Below, piece after piece: positions 53,210-64,000 of a stretch of 64,000 nt of DNA; position 1 is the stretch's first letter; each line of letters begins with the position of its first letter. Under the pieces are notes generated by a model. The model made no database searches. It saw only the letters and a list, made by a program, of their open reading frames with translations, and had not been told where the DNA came from. Source of the stretch: Paraspadella gotoi. Its lineage: Eukaryota > Chaetognatha. The translations under genes were made by a program, and so were the position numbers. The DNA lies in contig CM119270.1 in assembly GCA_051294375.1 (NCBI GenBank), forward strand, positions 19,665,741-19,729,740, in the 5' to 3' direction.

Positions 53210-54624
53210 TTTGGTNNNNNNNNNNNNNNNNNNNNNNNNNNNNNNNNNNNNNNNNNNNNNNNNNNNNNNNNNNNNNNNNNNNNNNNNNNNNNNNNNNNNN
53301 NNNNNNNNNNNNNNNNNNNNNNNNNNNNNNNNNNNNNNNNNNNNNNNNNNNNNNNNNNNNNNNNNNNNNNNNNNNNNNNNNNNNNNNNNNNNNNNNNNNN
53401 NNNNNNNNNNNNNNNNNNNNNNNNNNNNNNNNNNNNNNNNNNNNNNNNNTTTTTTTTTTTAATTAATATTTTATAAATTTAAACTTTACTTGACGGAAAA
53501 TGAAAACGTGGTTTGTGCTCGGATATTCAAGAGCGAATGACTCGATAGCTTTAGTTTTTGTGATGTTTTTTTTTCGTTTTGTTTTCTATTTTGTTTCGTA
53601 TTTTCCAAAAACGAGGAATAGACGGAGATTTTTTTTTTATAAATTAATTTGGAAAGACGAGCGGGAGAAAAGTATCCAACTATTCAACGCGAATAATGAG
53701 GAAAATAATTTGTTGAAATTCGAGTAAATTTTACGGCGAAAGAATGAAAGACGAACGGATTGAAGTTTGTTTCACGAATTAATTAAATACAAAGAAATTG
53801 TGAAAGACTCGTGATCTCACTAAGAAGATGTTGAAAGACGGTTCGGTTTCGAAGATTGTAAAAGAGACGTTGAAAGACGTTTTGTTTGTAAACAAAGATT
53901 CGTTAAAACAATTGAAAGACGAGCGATAGTTAAATTCTATTCGCAAAGGACGAATGAGAATCGTTGCAGTTGGAAGAAAGTTCCATCAATGAGTGACAAA
54001 AAAAAAAAGAGAATCAATGACTGACAATGTCTACTTTAAATAGGATGACGAAAAAAAATATTTTGTACAAAAAAGTCGTTTGTTTTTTTTTAATTACAGG
54101 GTGAAACCGACGAATCGACGAAGTATGAAGATAATTTATAATCGAAGTTGGTTTGTGAAGATTTTTCACGATCCGCGAAGACTTCTCACTTTTTTTTTAA
54201 AAAGAAAGTGTGAATGAAGGAATTCCCTCGCGACGAACGAGTGAGACGGAGTGAAGTTTGTGAAGATGAATTGTGAAGACGCGACTTGTGAAAGACGTTC
54301 GGTGATGAACGGTTGGACTCCGTCGCCGGCGAAACCTTTTTGCCAGCGCCATCTGTTGTGAAGACAAAGAGAAAAGGAAAACAAATGAACATCGCGAAAG
54401 TGACTCCCGCGTCTTGTGAGAGCTATANNNNNNNNNNNNNNNNNNNNNNNNNNNNNNNNNNNNNNNNNNNNNNNNNNNNNNNNNNNNNNNNNNNNNNNNN
54501 NNNNNNNNNNNNNNNNNNNNNNNNNNNNNNNNNNNNNNNNNNNNNNNNNNNNNNNNNNNNNNNNNNNNNNNNNNNNNNNNNNNNNNNNNNNNNNNNNNNN
54601 NNNNNNNNNNNNNNNNNNNNNNNN

Positions 54625-54900
54625 CAAGTTCACCCACCCTATAAACATGACTCCCAGTGGCTCAAAGAGTGAATCTGAAGCCATCAGCTCACGACCTTAA
54701 ATTACCGGGATCGATCCCTTCTGGTGCCTTCACTGCGGGAAGCGTGAGGACGGCCGTAAATCGCCTCGGGGCCGTGAAAAACCCTCAACACTGGTTCCAA
54801 GCTCAGGGCCCGTTCCCTTGCTGCCGAAGACAGGGATAAAAATTTTCAGCCAACTTCGCGCCGTTTCCGCAGATAATTCCTTTTTTTAAATTGTTTTTAT
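54625..54900 (+). repeat. Dispersed repeat family, copy 2 of 3
   Basis: AAGTTCACCCACCCTATAA..., then GGGGCCGTG, AACCCT, CAAGCTCAGGGCCCGTTCCC, GCTGCCGA and TTTTCAGCC, then GCGCCGTTTCC and ATAATTCC. The 56560-56730 copy has the same order. A GGGATCGATCCC segment within it resembles a pol III B box, so a tRNA-derived SINE is possible but unproven. Confidence 0.5.
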
Positions 54901-55339
54901 ATTAAGTACATGCACTATATACTCTATGAAAAAATAATATAAGTTGGTTTTTGCTTTTAAAACTCCATAAAAAAAATCGCGCGCTCTCGCCGCTTCCCAA
55001 GTGTTAAGCAAAGAGAACTTCTCTGCCCATTTCTTATTCACAGAACCGAAGATTCAGCTGCATTCGTATTCAGCCAAAGTCTTTAGCAACATTTTTTTTG
55101 CTTGGATTAAATGAGGCAACAACCGGAATTCAACATTTCTATCTTCGTTTAACATTTTTTTTTTGGCTTAAAGAAATTGATGTTTTCCATAAAAAAAACT
55201 GAATTTAAATTAGGTTATTTTTCTTATTCAAACGATTTTTAAGTTGGTTTGATTTTGAATTCATTTTTTAAAAAAACGTTCAAAAATTGAACAAGAAAAA
55301 TTAGAGGAAGAATATTCTGGTTTTCTGTTTGACATTGTG

Positions 55340-55500
55340 ACCGTCAATATTTATTGTCATCGTCGTCGTCAACTTAGTGGTTATTATCATCGTCGTGGTC
55401 GTCGTCATCATCGTCGTCGTTGCTGTCGATACCTTCGTCGTCATGGTAACTGTCATCGTCGCCTTTGTCGCTTTCGTAGTTGTTGACATCGTCGTCGTCT
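55340..55500. repeat. (GTC/ATC)n-rich trinucleotide array
   Basis: Imperfect ATCGTCGTCGTC blocks. The open frames across it only encode Thr/Asp-type runs. A 258-N gap follows (55588-55845). Confidence 0.9.
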
Positions 55501-56439
55501 ACCTAAACAGTCCTTATGAGTCTTGACTCGAAATAGCGCTAAAACAAATTTGTAGACAAAAGAGAAGAAAATAAACAGGAAGAAAAAANNNNNNNNNNNN
55601 NNNNNNNNNNNNNNNNNNNNNNNNNNNNNNNNNNNNNNNNNNNNNNNNNNNNNNNNNNNNNNNNNNNNNNNNNNNNNNNNNNNNNNNNNNNNNNNNNNNN
55701 NNNNNNNNNNNNNNNNNNNNNNNNNNNNNNNNNNNNNNNNNNNNNNNNNNNNNNNNNNNNNNNNNNNNNNNNNNNNNNNNNNNNNNNNNNNNNNNNNNNN
55801 NNNNNNNNNNNNNNNNNNNNNNNNNNNNNNNNNNNNNNNNNNNNNTGGCAAAGAACCGAGAAAAAAATGGGAACTATACTGAAGGAAAAAGCAGAGAAAA
55901 TTTAAATTAAGAAAAAACGTTGAAAAGTCAGAGGCGCCGCGACGGGAGAAAAAAGGCGCCGGGAAAAGAGGGCGCGCGAAAAGCGGCGCCTAGAATATAA
56001 AGAACCTCCGCCATTTTTGAAAAGGAAGGCGGAAAAGTCGTAAAATTGAGAGAGNNNNNNNNNNNNNNNNNNNNNNNNNNNNNNNNNNNNNNNNNNNNNN
56101 NNNNNNNNNNNNNNNNNNNNNNNNNNNNNNNNNNNNNNNNNNNNNNNNNNNNNNNNNNNNNNNNNNNNNNNNNNNNNNNNNNNNNNNNNNNNNNNNNNNN
56201 NNNNNNNNNNNNNNNNNNNNNNNNNNNNNNNNNNNNNNNNNNNNNNNNNNNNNNNNNNNNNNNNNNNNNNNNNNNNNNNNNNNNNNNNNNNNNNNNNNNN
56301 NNNNNNNNNNNNNNNNNNNNGAGAGAGAGAGAGAGTGAGACGCGAACTCGTTTCGGTTAAATGTGGCGACAAATGCATTATTCCGAAAGGATTGACGAAA
56401 CTGGGAAGTGGAACTTGGAGTCTGTGAGATGACGAAGGA

Positions 56440-56443
56440 AAGG

Positions 56444-56504
<61 letters not shown>

Positions 56505-56550
56505 GATTATGATGATGATAATGATGATGATGAAGATGATGATTATTGTT
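56440..56550. repeat. (GAT)n trinucleotide array
   Basis: GATGATGATGAT for about 110 bp with a few AAT or GGT variants. It abuts the dispersed repeat that starts near 56560. Confidence 0.95.
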
Positions 56551-56559
56551 TATTGCAGT

Positions 56560-56730
56560 CAGGCATTGCGTAAGTTCATCCCGCCTATAAGCTGCCCTGG
56601 GGGCGTGGAAACCCCTTAAGCTTGGATCAAAGCCCAGGACCCGTTCCATGGCTGCCAGAGAGGGTTAAAGAAGTTGCGGATAGCACTCTTCAGCCCCACT
56701 TAGCGCCTTATCCACATAATATTCCTTTTA
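56560..56730 (+). repeat. Dispersed repeat family, copy 3 of 3
   Basis: GTAAGTTCATCCCGCCTATAA, GGGGGCGTGGAAACCCCTTA, CCCAGGACCCGTTCCATGG, CTTCAGCCCCACTTAGCGCC and ATAATATTCC. Same order as 54625-54900, and minus-strand 4080-4440 shares the middle part. Confidence 0.55.
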
Positions 56731-56883
56731 TTTTTTTTATTTTTTCGAAAAGATTATTTTTTTCGTGTCAGTTAAATAGCTTGAAATTGACAGTAACTTT
56801 TTGAAATAAATTTTTAAAAATATTAAACATCAAACAATCAGTTTGGTCAATATCTGCGTCATTTTAGTTATTGTCAGCATTGC

Positions 56884-57495
56884 TTAGTAGTCGTCGTCAT
56901 CGTCGTATTTATCGTCGTCGTTATTGTCGTCGTCGTCTCCATCGTCGTCGTCGCCGTCGTCGTCGCCATTGTTGTTATCGTCGAAATTGTCTTCATCGCC
57001 ATCGTCGACTTCATCATCATCGTCGTTGTCAAGTTCGTCGTCGCCGTCGTCGTCGTCGTNNNNNNNNNNNNNNNNNNNNNNNNNNNNNNNNNNNNNNNNN
57101 NNNNNNNNNNNNNNNNNNNNNNNNNNNNNNNNNNNNNNNNNNNNNNNNNNNNNNNNNNNNNNNNNNNNNNNNNNNNNNNNNNNNNNNNNNNNNNNNNNNN
57201 NNNNNNNNNNNNNNNNNNNNNNNNNNNNNNNNNNNNNNNNNNNNNNNNNNNNNNNNNNNNNNNNNNNNNNNNNNNNNNNNNNNNNNNNNNNNNNNNNNNN
57301 NNNNNNNNNNNNNNNNNNNNNNNNNNNNNNNNNNNNNNNNNNNNNNNNNNNNNNNNNNNNNNNNNNNNNNNNNNNNNNNNNNNNNNNNNNNNNNNNNNNN
57401 ATCGTCGTCGTCGTCGTCATCGTCGTTGTTTCCATCGTCGTCGTCATCGTCGTTGTCTCGAGCGTCGTCGTCGTCGTCTTCGTCGTCGTCGTCGC
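56884..57495. repeat. (GTC)n array with a 341-N gap
   Basis: GTCGTCGTC interspersed with ATC on both sides of N 57060-57400. The minus strand encodes Asp runs and the plus strand Ser/Val runs; none is a supported gene. Confidence 0.95.
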
Positions 57496-57640
57496 CCCTG
57501 CAATAACGACGCCGTTCCATGAGTCGGAATCGTGATTCAAAAAAAAAAAAATAAATAAAAGGAGAATAAAAAAGAAAGAAGGAAAAATAGAAGGAAAAAA
57601 AAGAAATAAAAAAATCAAAGGATGGAATCGACATCTTTGA

Positions 57641-57715
57641 GGCGACGCCGCTATTGACGGCGTCAGCGGCGTTGGCGGCGTTGGGGGCGTTGGCGGCGTT
57701 GGCGGCGGCGTCGTT
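57641..57715. repeat. 9-bp GGCGTTGGC repeat
   Basis: About eight units of GGCGTTGGC or close variants, immediately downstream of an A/G-rich stretch. It may be an alternative outcome of slippage in GC-rich DNA. Confidence 0.8.
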
Positions 57716-58559
57716 GGGGATGACGGACGTGGACGTTTCAGAGTTACGATGTTTATTTTGGCGTCGTCAAAGGAGGAGCCAACCTCAACGAAGCCAATGG
57801 GGCAGCCAATAGTTATTGATGTCACATTGCTCATCAATAGTTTCAAAAAATTATTAACTTTGAAAAGAGTAAATGTTATTTGCCTCAATGATCGAGGGAA
57901 AAAAAGATAAAGATTGTGCAATAGTTAACTTCTAAACCCGTTGCCTCGTGGGTTCTGCAATATGCGGCGTTGTCGGAATCGGCGCCGTCAGAAACGATGG
58001 CGCCCCTTGCGGAGTTTGAGACGGGCGACGGAAAAAAACCGACAAAAGAGCAATCAACGACAAAAACGAGAAAAAAAAGAAAGTGAAGTGAGGAAAATAA
58101 ATGAAAGAAGGTGGAGGGGCGAGGGGGGAGAGAGGAAGGGGGGAAGTGAGGTAGGAAAGATGAGGAAAAGGGGACGAGAGGGAGAGAGAAAAAAAATTGA
58201 TACCTTAAATTAAGGTTAAATTAAATTAAGGCTTAATGTGTCGAGAGACGGGATTTGGCATCGAAGCCCGAAAATGATATTAGCATTTTTTGTTGTTGAT
58301 AAATTATAATCCTTGAATGAATAATAATTAAAAATAAGCTGTGAATGTGATTTAAACGTTTTGTATAAGTGAGATAAGTCTTTTATTTCATTTTCTTTCT
58401 TTCCTTTTTTTTATCTTTCCATTCTCCTTTTTTTATTCCTTCCATTTCCGGTCATTTTCTTTCCATTTATTTCCTCCTTTATTTTCCTTTCCTCCTTCCT
58501 CTTTACTTTTCTCCTTTTCCTCCCTTTCCTCCTTTACGAAAATCGAAGCCAAAGCGCTG

Positions 58560-58601
58560 GGACATAACGAGGTTGGAATCGCAAGAATCGGAGTGAGGAG
58601 A

Positions 58602-58639
<38 letters not shown>

Positions 58640-58870
58640 CGTCGGAGAGAGAGAAGAGACAGAGACGAGGAAGAGAGAGAAGAGCAGGGTGGGCTGGGAA
58701 TTCGAATAATCAATGTGGAGAGAAGAAGAGATAGAGGTTAGTCAAGAAGGAGAGAAAGAGAAGGAAATGAATGAGAGAGAGGGAGTGAAAAAAAGTGAGG
58801 GAGAGAGAGACACAGAGAGAGGGACAGATAAAAGGAAAATGAGAATCAGAGAGAACGAGTGAAAAGAATT
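58560..58870. repeat. GA-rich imperfect microsatellite stretch
   Basis: GAGAGAGA blocks mixed with GACGTCGG and GGGACAGA. 57720-58560 is otherwise plain AT- and T-rich DNA with no supported gene. Confidence 0.85.
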
Positions 58871-59082
58871 AGTCAAAAAAGTTAGAGAAGAAGCGATTTG
58901 TCATCGGTTTGAATTAAAACAATAACAAAAATTTAAATAAACAAAGATTTTGATAAGTGAAATAATTTATACAGGAATCTGAAAAAAGAAGAGAAAAAAT
59001 ATAACGATAGCTGAATGACGTTGAAAGGGAAGAGGATTTCCGTTGCCAGGTTTTCTAGGATTTCCACCACACTGGTCCTAAT

Positions 59083-59086
<4 letters not shown>

Positions 59087-59169
<83 letters not shown>
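59087..59169. repeat. (GA)n microsatellite
   Basis: An uninterrupted GA run of about 83 bp. Confidence 0.97.
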
Positions 59170-59172
<3 letters not shown>

Positions 59173-59489
59173 CTAGATGCCGAGGAGCACTGATCGAAAG
59201 CTTGGCACGATTTCAATAATCTTCTCTGTATATTAATTCTCGGCGGCGCGGGGCTTCGTCTAATTTGCATTGAACAAGTTGTAAATATACATACAAATAG
59301 CGGCGCTGTTTTGAATTACAGATAATGTCATTTATGGTAGACGAAGTGGCGAAGAGGGAGTGAGAGGGAGAAAATGAGAATTATAAAGGGCGTGAGATAG
59401 ACGGAGAAAGAGTAGTTCACTGTATCCGCTTAGTTCCTCTTTTTGCCCCCTACGTGTTTTAACTCGATACAGCAGTATCTTTTTCTTCT

Positions 59490-59570
59490 TTTCCTCCCTT
59501 TTGCTCCCTTCTGCTCCCTTCTGCTCCCTTCTGCTCCCTTCTGCTCCCTTCTGCTCCCTTTTCCTCGCCT
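59490..59570. repeat. 10-bp TGCTCCCTTC repeat
   Basis: About seven clean decamer units followed by CTCGCCTCCTCGCG. It produces a repetitive minus-strand frame that is not a real protein. Confidence 0.9.
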
Positions 59571-59691
59571 CCTCGCGAGTCAAGTCTCTTCATAATCCAA
59601 TTTTCAGGAAATTCCATCCACTTTGGTTGACGGTTATTCCCTCCTCTCGTCTCCCTTCCTACGACGAGGTATCTTGATCTCTTGGCTCGCA

Positions 59692-59695
<4 letters not shown>

Positions 59696-59756
<61 letters not shown>
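59696..59756. repeat. (CT)n microsatellite
   Basis: A CT run of about 60 bp. The following 59760-60520 is AT-rich with a C-run (near 60335) and poly(T) (near 60410); no gene was recognised. Confidence 0.95.
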
Positions 59757-59759
<3 letters not shown>

Positions 59760-60542
59760 CTTTTTATCCGTGTTTAAATTAATCGTTCCGTCAATCCATT
59801 CATCCATACATGTATGTAAGTTAAAGTCATTTTTCTCGTCTATGACAGTTAAATTTAATTTTATATTCAAGATATATATTATATAATTTCTTGTATATTG
59901 TAGGGATCAAGATTATATATATTTAGTTTTATTTTTTGTCGTTTAAGCAATAAGCATTGTCACAATAATTTTTGGCGTTATTGTATCAATGTTCTAAACT
60001 AACAATTTATAAAACGTCACAAACAGAAGCCTGAAATCACGTGAGTGAGACGGACGAAAGTGAAGCAGGTGAGAAAATCTCGACGAAGTCTGAATATTAG
60101 CCACAAGAACCACCGAACATTGTTTACCATGCGGGATAATGAAGTTCAAGGTCACGAATTCGAGACTGAGGATAAACGTTTATGTTTTGGATTGCCGCTT
60201 GTCTTTTAACTCTTTTTATCTTTAGTCAATAATACATACATATAAAACATCCCATTCAAAACCCTACAACAACTCGGTCTACCCCTTCAACAAGCCACGA
60301 CCTCTTCCGTTAACCGCTCTCCCTTCTGGAACCTGCCCCCCCCCCCGTTTTCCAATTTGCTCCATCCCCTTTTCATCCCCCCCCTCGCTCCCGCTGCGGT
60401 TCTCCAGATTTTTTTTTTTTTTTTGTCTGGGATTTTTTCTTTTTTTTTTCGGGTCAGAGATTAGAGAAAAGCGAAAAAGAGGGAGATCTTAGGGATAGGG
60501 TTGTGGGGAAAAGAGGGTGGAGGAGAGAGAGAGAGAGAGAGA

Positions 60543-60575
<33 letters not shown>

Positions 60576-60739
60576 TGCTAATACTAGTGTGTTTGTGAAA
60601 AAACTGAGGCATAAAGAGTGAGGTCGTGAGTAAAGCGGCTGAAAAGACTGAGACGGTAAGTCTGAGAAAAACAGCGGGTGAGGTAAGGTCGACGACTCTC
60701 TCTCTCACTCTCTCTCTCGGTTTTTTTTCAAATCCGGAA

Positions 60740-60895
60740 ATGCGTCTGGTAGGGTTCGGCACCGGCAGAGGCAACGGCAACTGCGGAACAGGGGTAGCAG
60801 CGGCGGCGGCGGCGAGGCGGCGGCGAAAACGCTGGTTTATCCGTGGCGGCTCTGGGGCGGCGGCAGGGGGCAACGGCGGCCGGCGTCAGTGGCGG
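60740..60895 (+). CDS. GC-rich Arg/Gly/Ala-rich exon candidate
   Basis: From ATG 60740 exactly 52 codons lead in frame to GG|GTAAGA. The chain starts MRLVGFGTGRGNG, then a poly-Ala stretch, RRRRKRWFIRGGSG, and ends GGRRQWR. The upstream region has two further donor-like sites (GGTAAGTC near 60655, GAGGTAAGG near 60680), so this could be a 5' UTR or first exon region with a CpG-rich promoter. Low complexity makes the coding call weak, and the opposite strand is also open. Confidence 0.3.
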
Positions 60896-61457
60896 GTAAG
60901 AATGGCTGCGATGAACTGTGTATCCAGAAATCCGAAGTCTTTATCCAAGAGACGACGGAGAAAAAGGGGGAAAAAAAGATATCAACCAAAAAATAAAAGA
61001 ATTGGCGGAGAAAGAGAAAAATAAAAATAAATAAAAAAAGAAATAAAAAGAAATAAAAAATAAAAGTAAATAAAAAGAGAAAAATAAAAAAAAATAAAAA
61101 GAAATAAAAATAGAAAAATAATTTTTTTACGCTTAGAAAATCAGATGAGTTAGAAAAAAAAATTAGATTCTTAAGGTTCAACTTACAGATGAACATATGA
61201 AACAGATGGACATTTAAAAAAAATTATATTATCACTCTAGGTAATTTATCTTTAAGAGATCCAGCGATATCTGAGGAACATTACTTTGATACACAATGTC
61301 CTAAAACTTATGTCATAAATAAACTTCTTAATCAAATTCTTTTAAAACAAACCATTAAGAGATTTCCGCCGAAGCCTCGACTCGTTGCGTTGACTCCATT
61401 TTGTCACGACGCTAAAAACGGACTTCACAAATCGCCTGATCCTTTTTCGCTTTATTG

Positions 61458-61459
<2 letters not shown>

Positions 61460-61512
<53 letters not shown>
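61460..61512. repeat. (CT)n microsatellite
   Basis: A CT run of about 50 bp. 61513-62240 around it is AT-rich; a short GC-richer stretch near 62130-62200 has open frames on both strands that I cannot assign. Confidence 0.95.
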
Positions 61513-61513
<1 letters not shown>

Positions 61514-62312
61514 CACCCCAGGTTCGTTTGCATTTTCCATGAATGTTTGTGAACCTCACATTCTCTCCCGCTCTTCAATTGTTTCCCAGGATTTTTTTTC
61601 TCTTTCAACTTCTTTAGTTTCGTTCGATAATTCAAATAATATAAATAACAAAAATGTATTAAATTAAAATTATTATAAACAAGTTTGAGCCAACATTGTC
61701 GGATATGCGACGATAATTAAGCGGTAATAAGCTAATCCGATGATTGTTTGTGCCTCTGTCGTTTCGATCACGTTGGCTGACTTTAGTTCTTATTTAAATA
61801 ACGTTCAGTTTTTGGAACAGGTTGGCGAGTTTATTTGTCAACAAACAATTTGGCGACGATAAACGGAGATAAAATGTTTCATAAAAACGAGGTGTGAAAT
61901 TAATTCTTTAATTTCGAGGTTAAAATATATAAAAACGTGCGTATAAAATCAATAAAAATAAACCCCAACGGCGAGATGTTAAAAACGTTGAACGTTCTAG
62001 AGGCAACGACTTTCTCTCTCTAAAACATTGCTAAAGTTAAAAATAAGACGGATACCAATTGTCCCCCTTTTTCCCCCTTTCTTCGCGACTGAATCAGTTG
62101 TAAAACTTTTCCCTATTATTTGGGCTGTCTCGATCGCGATGTCGTCCGCCGGTGACTCCGCGGACGTTGAACTTTCATTCCGCGCGGGAACGCACTCGTC
62201 GGCCAACAATGATAAATCACGATAATTCTTTCTGACTTTCAATTTGTGATCTTAACAGATCATAACAAATCCTAACATAACAAATCATAACAGACTTCTT
62301 AATAAATATATG

Positions 62313-62413
62313 AAGCAATTTGGTAAACTGGCATAATTTGGTCAACTGGCATAATTTGGTCAACCGGCATAATTTGGTCAACCGGCATAATTTGGTCAAC
62401 TTGCATAATTTGA
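62313..62413. repeat. 18-bp minisatellite
   Basis: Five to six units of GCATAATTTGGTCAACYG, degenerating at both ends. The length is a multiple of three, giving a KLCRLT-type minus-strand repeat that is not supported as protein. Confidence 0.9.
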
Positions 62414-62783
62414 TGCGAGTTAAAACAATTTGACAAGTTAAAAAAAAGATGTAAGTTAAAAAAATGATACGGGTCGAAAAAATGATGAAAGTTTTAAAAA
62501 TTATTTGTATCATTGTAACAGTTCAGTTTAATCCCTCGCAAGCGATTTACATGTATTGGCGCATGTACATTTTACATGGCCCTTTATTATTAGTATCATC
62601 CGACTGATTGTTTTCGTTTATTAGTTTTGTAATATTGACATTTATTGTTTTTTTTCTTCTTCCAACGAAGGAATCTACACGATCAATTTCTTGCGATGAT
62701 TTCTTTTATTATTAATAATCCATCTTATCATCGCAAATGGAATCGGAACAAAGAAAGGAATCGGATCCACGACTGAGGGCTCT

Positions 62784-62883
62784 CTCATTGGACGAATCAT
62801 CATCGAAGCGACCAATGAGGAGAGAGTTTTCCTGCCATCGGGAAATGAGCCCGTGTCGTTGATCCGATTGTATTGTATAAATA
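62784..62883 (+). promoter_or_regulatory. Candidate promoter: inverted CCAAT dyad plus TATA box
   Basis: CTCATTGG (62784-62791) and CCAATGAG (62812-62819) form a perfect 8-bp inverted pair. TATAAATA follows at 62876-62883, about 60 bp on. Spacing fits a rightward pol II promoter. No clear coding exon follows closely, so the transcript is unknown. Confidence 0.4.
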
Positions 62884-63158
62884 CTGGAACAATGATATCC
62901 AAAACAAACAAAATAATAAAGCTTGTGATAAGTATTCTACAGTCGCGGAACGTCGCTTTATCTTGACTGTACCAACAGATAAAAATATAACGTTAAGTAT
63001 ATTAATTCACAACAATCAACTACAACCAAGATTCTGTAGTTTGAAACGACTTTGTTCCAATATAATCAATTATAATCAAATAAAAAAAGTTTTTTTTTTT
63101 GCAGACAACGAATTAATTTTTATTTTAAAAAAATGTACAATTTATTAGCCTACCTAAG

Positions 63159-63262
63159 CGCAAAATAAGTTGTGAAAACATGTTTTTCTCTCAATGCCAA
63201 ATCTGTTAAATTTTTTTCACGACTCATTTTGCGCTGATGAAGGCTAACAAATTAGCCGAAAC
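63159..63262 (+). ncRNA. Hammerhead-like core with a long stem I
   Basis: CTGATGA (63234-63240), GGCTAA/TTAGCC stem II (63242-63247 with 63252-63257) and GAAAC (63258-63262) are all intact. CGCAAAATAAGTTGTG (63159-63174) pairs with CACGACTCATTTTGCG (63218-63233) as a 16-position stem with one mismatch and one GU, ending next to the core as stem I would. However, the base before stem I is G, not A/C/U, and no stem III was found. It is therefore a decayed or atypical hammerhead, or a relative whose stem III lies elsewhere. Confidence 0.4.
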
Positions 63263-63561
63263 AAAACAAAACCCAAATTTTTAATTGATTCTAATCAATT
63301 AGTAACTAGTATTTGAAGTAAAGAATATATTCTTTAAGAAAAATGGAGACCTGCAAGAAGATGGAACTTTTAATCCTGACGTCGTAATTCAGATTTTCCA
63401 ACTGCAAAGCAGCCATTTTTTCTTCCTTCCGCTTTACACCGACAAATCACGTCCGTTTGAGTAAGGCTTTTGTTGCTAACGTGATAGCGATTCACTATTC
63501 CCTTCAAATTTCTATGCGATGGAATAAGTCGCGTTCGAGGTAAGCATTAAAATCTGGCAAG

Positions 63562-63589
63562 CATTGGTCGTCGTTCGGAAAGACCAATG
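63562..63589. promoter_or_regulatory. Second inverted CCAAT dyad
   Basis: CATTGGTC and GACCAATG form perfect 8-bp arms around a 12-bp loop. CCAATGAG here repeats the first dyad's right arm (62812-62819). No TATA was seen close by. Confidence 0.35.
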
Positions 63590-63716
63590 AGATAATCGTC
63601 GATGTCGTTTGAAGCAACAATTGCAAAACGACTCGAGGAAAGCTTGAATTATGTTCAAATTGAACAAATGATTTTCTTTTAAATTTAATAAACGAGCGGA
63701 TCAACGATCTCACTCA

Positions 63717-63989
63717 TCAAATAAAATCGAGGGATAGAGGAATGGTCGCCAAACCAAAAGCGTGAAGAATCACGGTGAACGTTTTCGCCACGACGTACCC
63801 CAGATTCGGGCAAAATGGTCACCATGCTTGGCAAATTACGGCCAGACCGTATGTCATCGAGACGACGCTATGAGCCAGGAACACGGGCCAAGAGTAAACG
63901 GCCCAATAGTCCTGGTCATGTGATGATTTGACGAAAGGTGATCGGCGACTGCTTTGGCGTCCGTGGCCAAGTCCGCCGTCGCCAGAATA
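63717..63989 (-). pseudogene. Membrane-protein fragment with an in-frame TGA, cut by the end gap
   Basis: The frame starting at 63989 is open for 56 codons, hits TGA (63821-63819), and continues in the same frame for 33 codons to another TGA (63719-63717). Both sides are hydrophobic and protein-like: WAVYSWPVFLAHSVVSMTYG before, and YVVAKTFTVILHAFGLATIP after. A neighbouring frame reads TDAKAVADHLSSNHH just upstream, so one more frameshift is likely. Alternatives are a true stop, splicing at G|GTGACC, readthrough or Sec recoding, or assembly error. The family is not recognised. The fragment starts in the window-end N run. Confidence 0.35.
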
Positions 63990-64000
63990 NNNNNNNNNNN

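Larger units (their letters stand above)
50660..54427. repeat. Second duplicated locus, version B
   Basis: Collinear with version A at both ends (50663-50830 with 44576-44745; 52287-54427 with 46027-48440). The large N run 51376-52286 hides the right inversion junction. It carries the intact lectin exon. Confidence 0.8.

Noticed and set aside
54197-54352. Minus-strand frame starting MALAKRFRRRRSP after a GCGCCATCTG word
   Set aside because: Copied in both versions with indels, so the frame is not under visible constraint; it ends in poly(T). It may be 5' UTR-like sequence of the lectin gene, but there is no evidence.
56884-57921. Asp-, Ser- or Val-rich open frames over (GTC)n
   Set aside because: Trinucleotide repeat artefacts that span a gap of N.

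Overview
The window is nuclear DNA of a metazoan. Canonical splice signals (GTAAGT/GTGAGT donors, pyrimidine-tract-AG acceptors), AT-rich non-coding DNA, very few genes and an extreme load of (CT/GA)n, (TCG)n and (ATTC)n microsatellites point that way. An arthropod, perhaps a crustacean with a microsatellite-rich genome, is my best guess. It rests on repeat style, a CAACA-ATG type start context and degenerate TTAGG-like sequence, and it is not proven. Runs of N mostly sit in or beside simple repeats. Near-identical blocks differ mainly by one-base indels, which suggests an error-prone long-read assembly.

The window is dominated by internal duplication. Positions 1251-10452 (copy 0) and 10453-about 14940 (start of copy 1) are direct tandem copies. 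Copy 0 also carries a private insertion of about 3 kb (about 4055-7037) made largely of two inverted arms of about 1 kb each. Copy 1 runs on to about 24720. Copy 2 starts at about 27722 (matching about 13225 of copy 1), runs to 37075, is broken by a 4.95 kb foreign block (37076-42025), and resumes at the next base of the alignment (42026-about 44105). A second, unrelated pair (A, 44576-48440; B, 50660-54427) shares collinear ends but has an internal segment of at least 0.5 kb in opposite orientation.

Genic content is sparse. (i) A proline-rich, disordered protein exon plus a short following exon lie in copies 1 and 2; the frame is open in copy 2 and broken in copy 1. (ii) The N-terminal exon of a C-type lectin-domain protein lies on the minus strand of A and B, open in B and frameshifted in A. 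(iii) A mini first exon and a transmembrane exon lie in the 37-42 kb block. (iv) A GC-rich Arg/Gly/Ala exon candidate lies at 60.7 kb. (v) A membrane-protein fragment with an in-frame TGA lies at the right end. No tRNA, rRNA, CRISPR array or full-length transposase/reverse transcriptase was recognised.

The most interesting element is a 334-347 bp inverted-repeat unit (23542-23875, copied at 42922-43268). Each arm carries a hammerhead-ribozyme core, and its right terminus lies at the predicted self-cleavage position. Hammerhead ribozymes are known in Penelope-like retroelements and retrozymes, so this looks like a small non-autonomous ribozyme-bearing element. A second, different hammerhead-like core lies at 63.16-63.26 kb. 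Other points of note are a three-copy dispersed repeat (4.1, 54.6 and 56.6 kb) and two inverted CCAAT dyads, one just upstream of a TATA box, at 62.8 and 63.6 kb.
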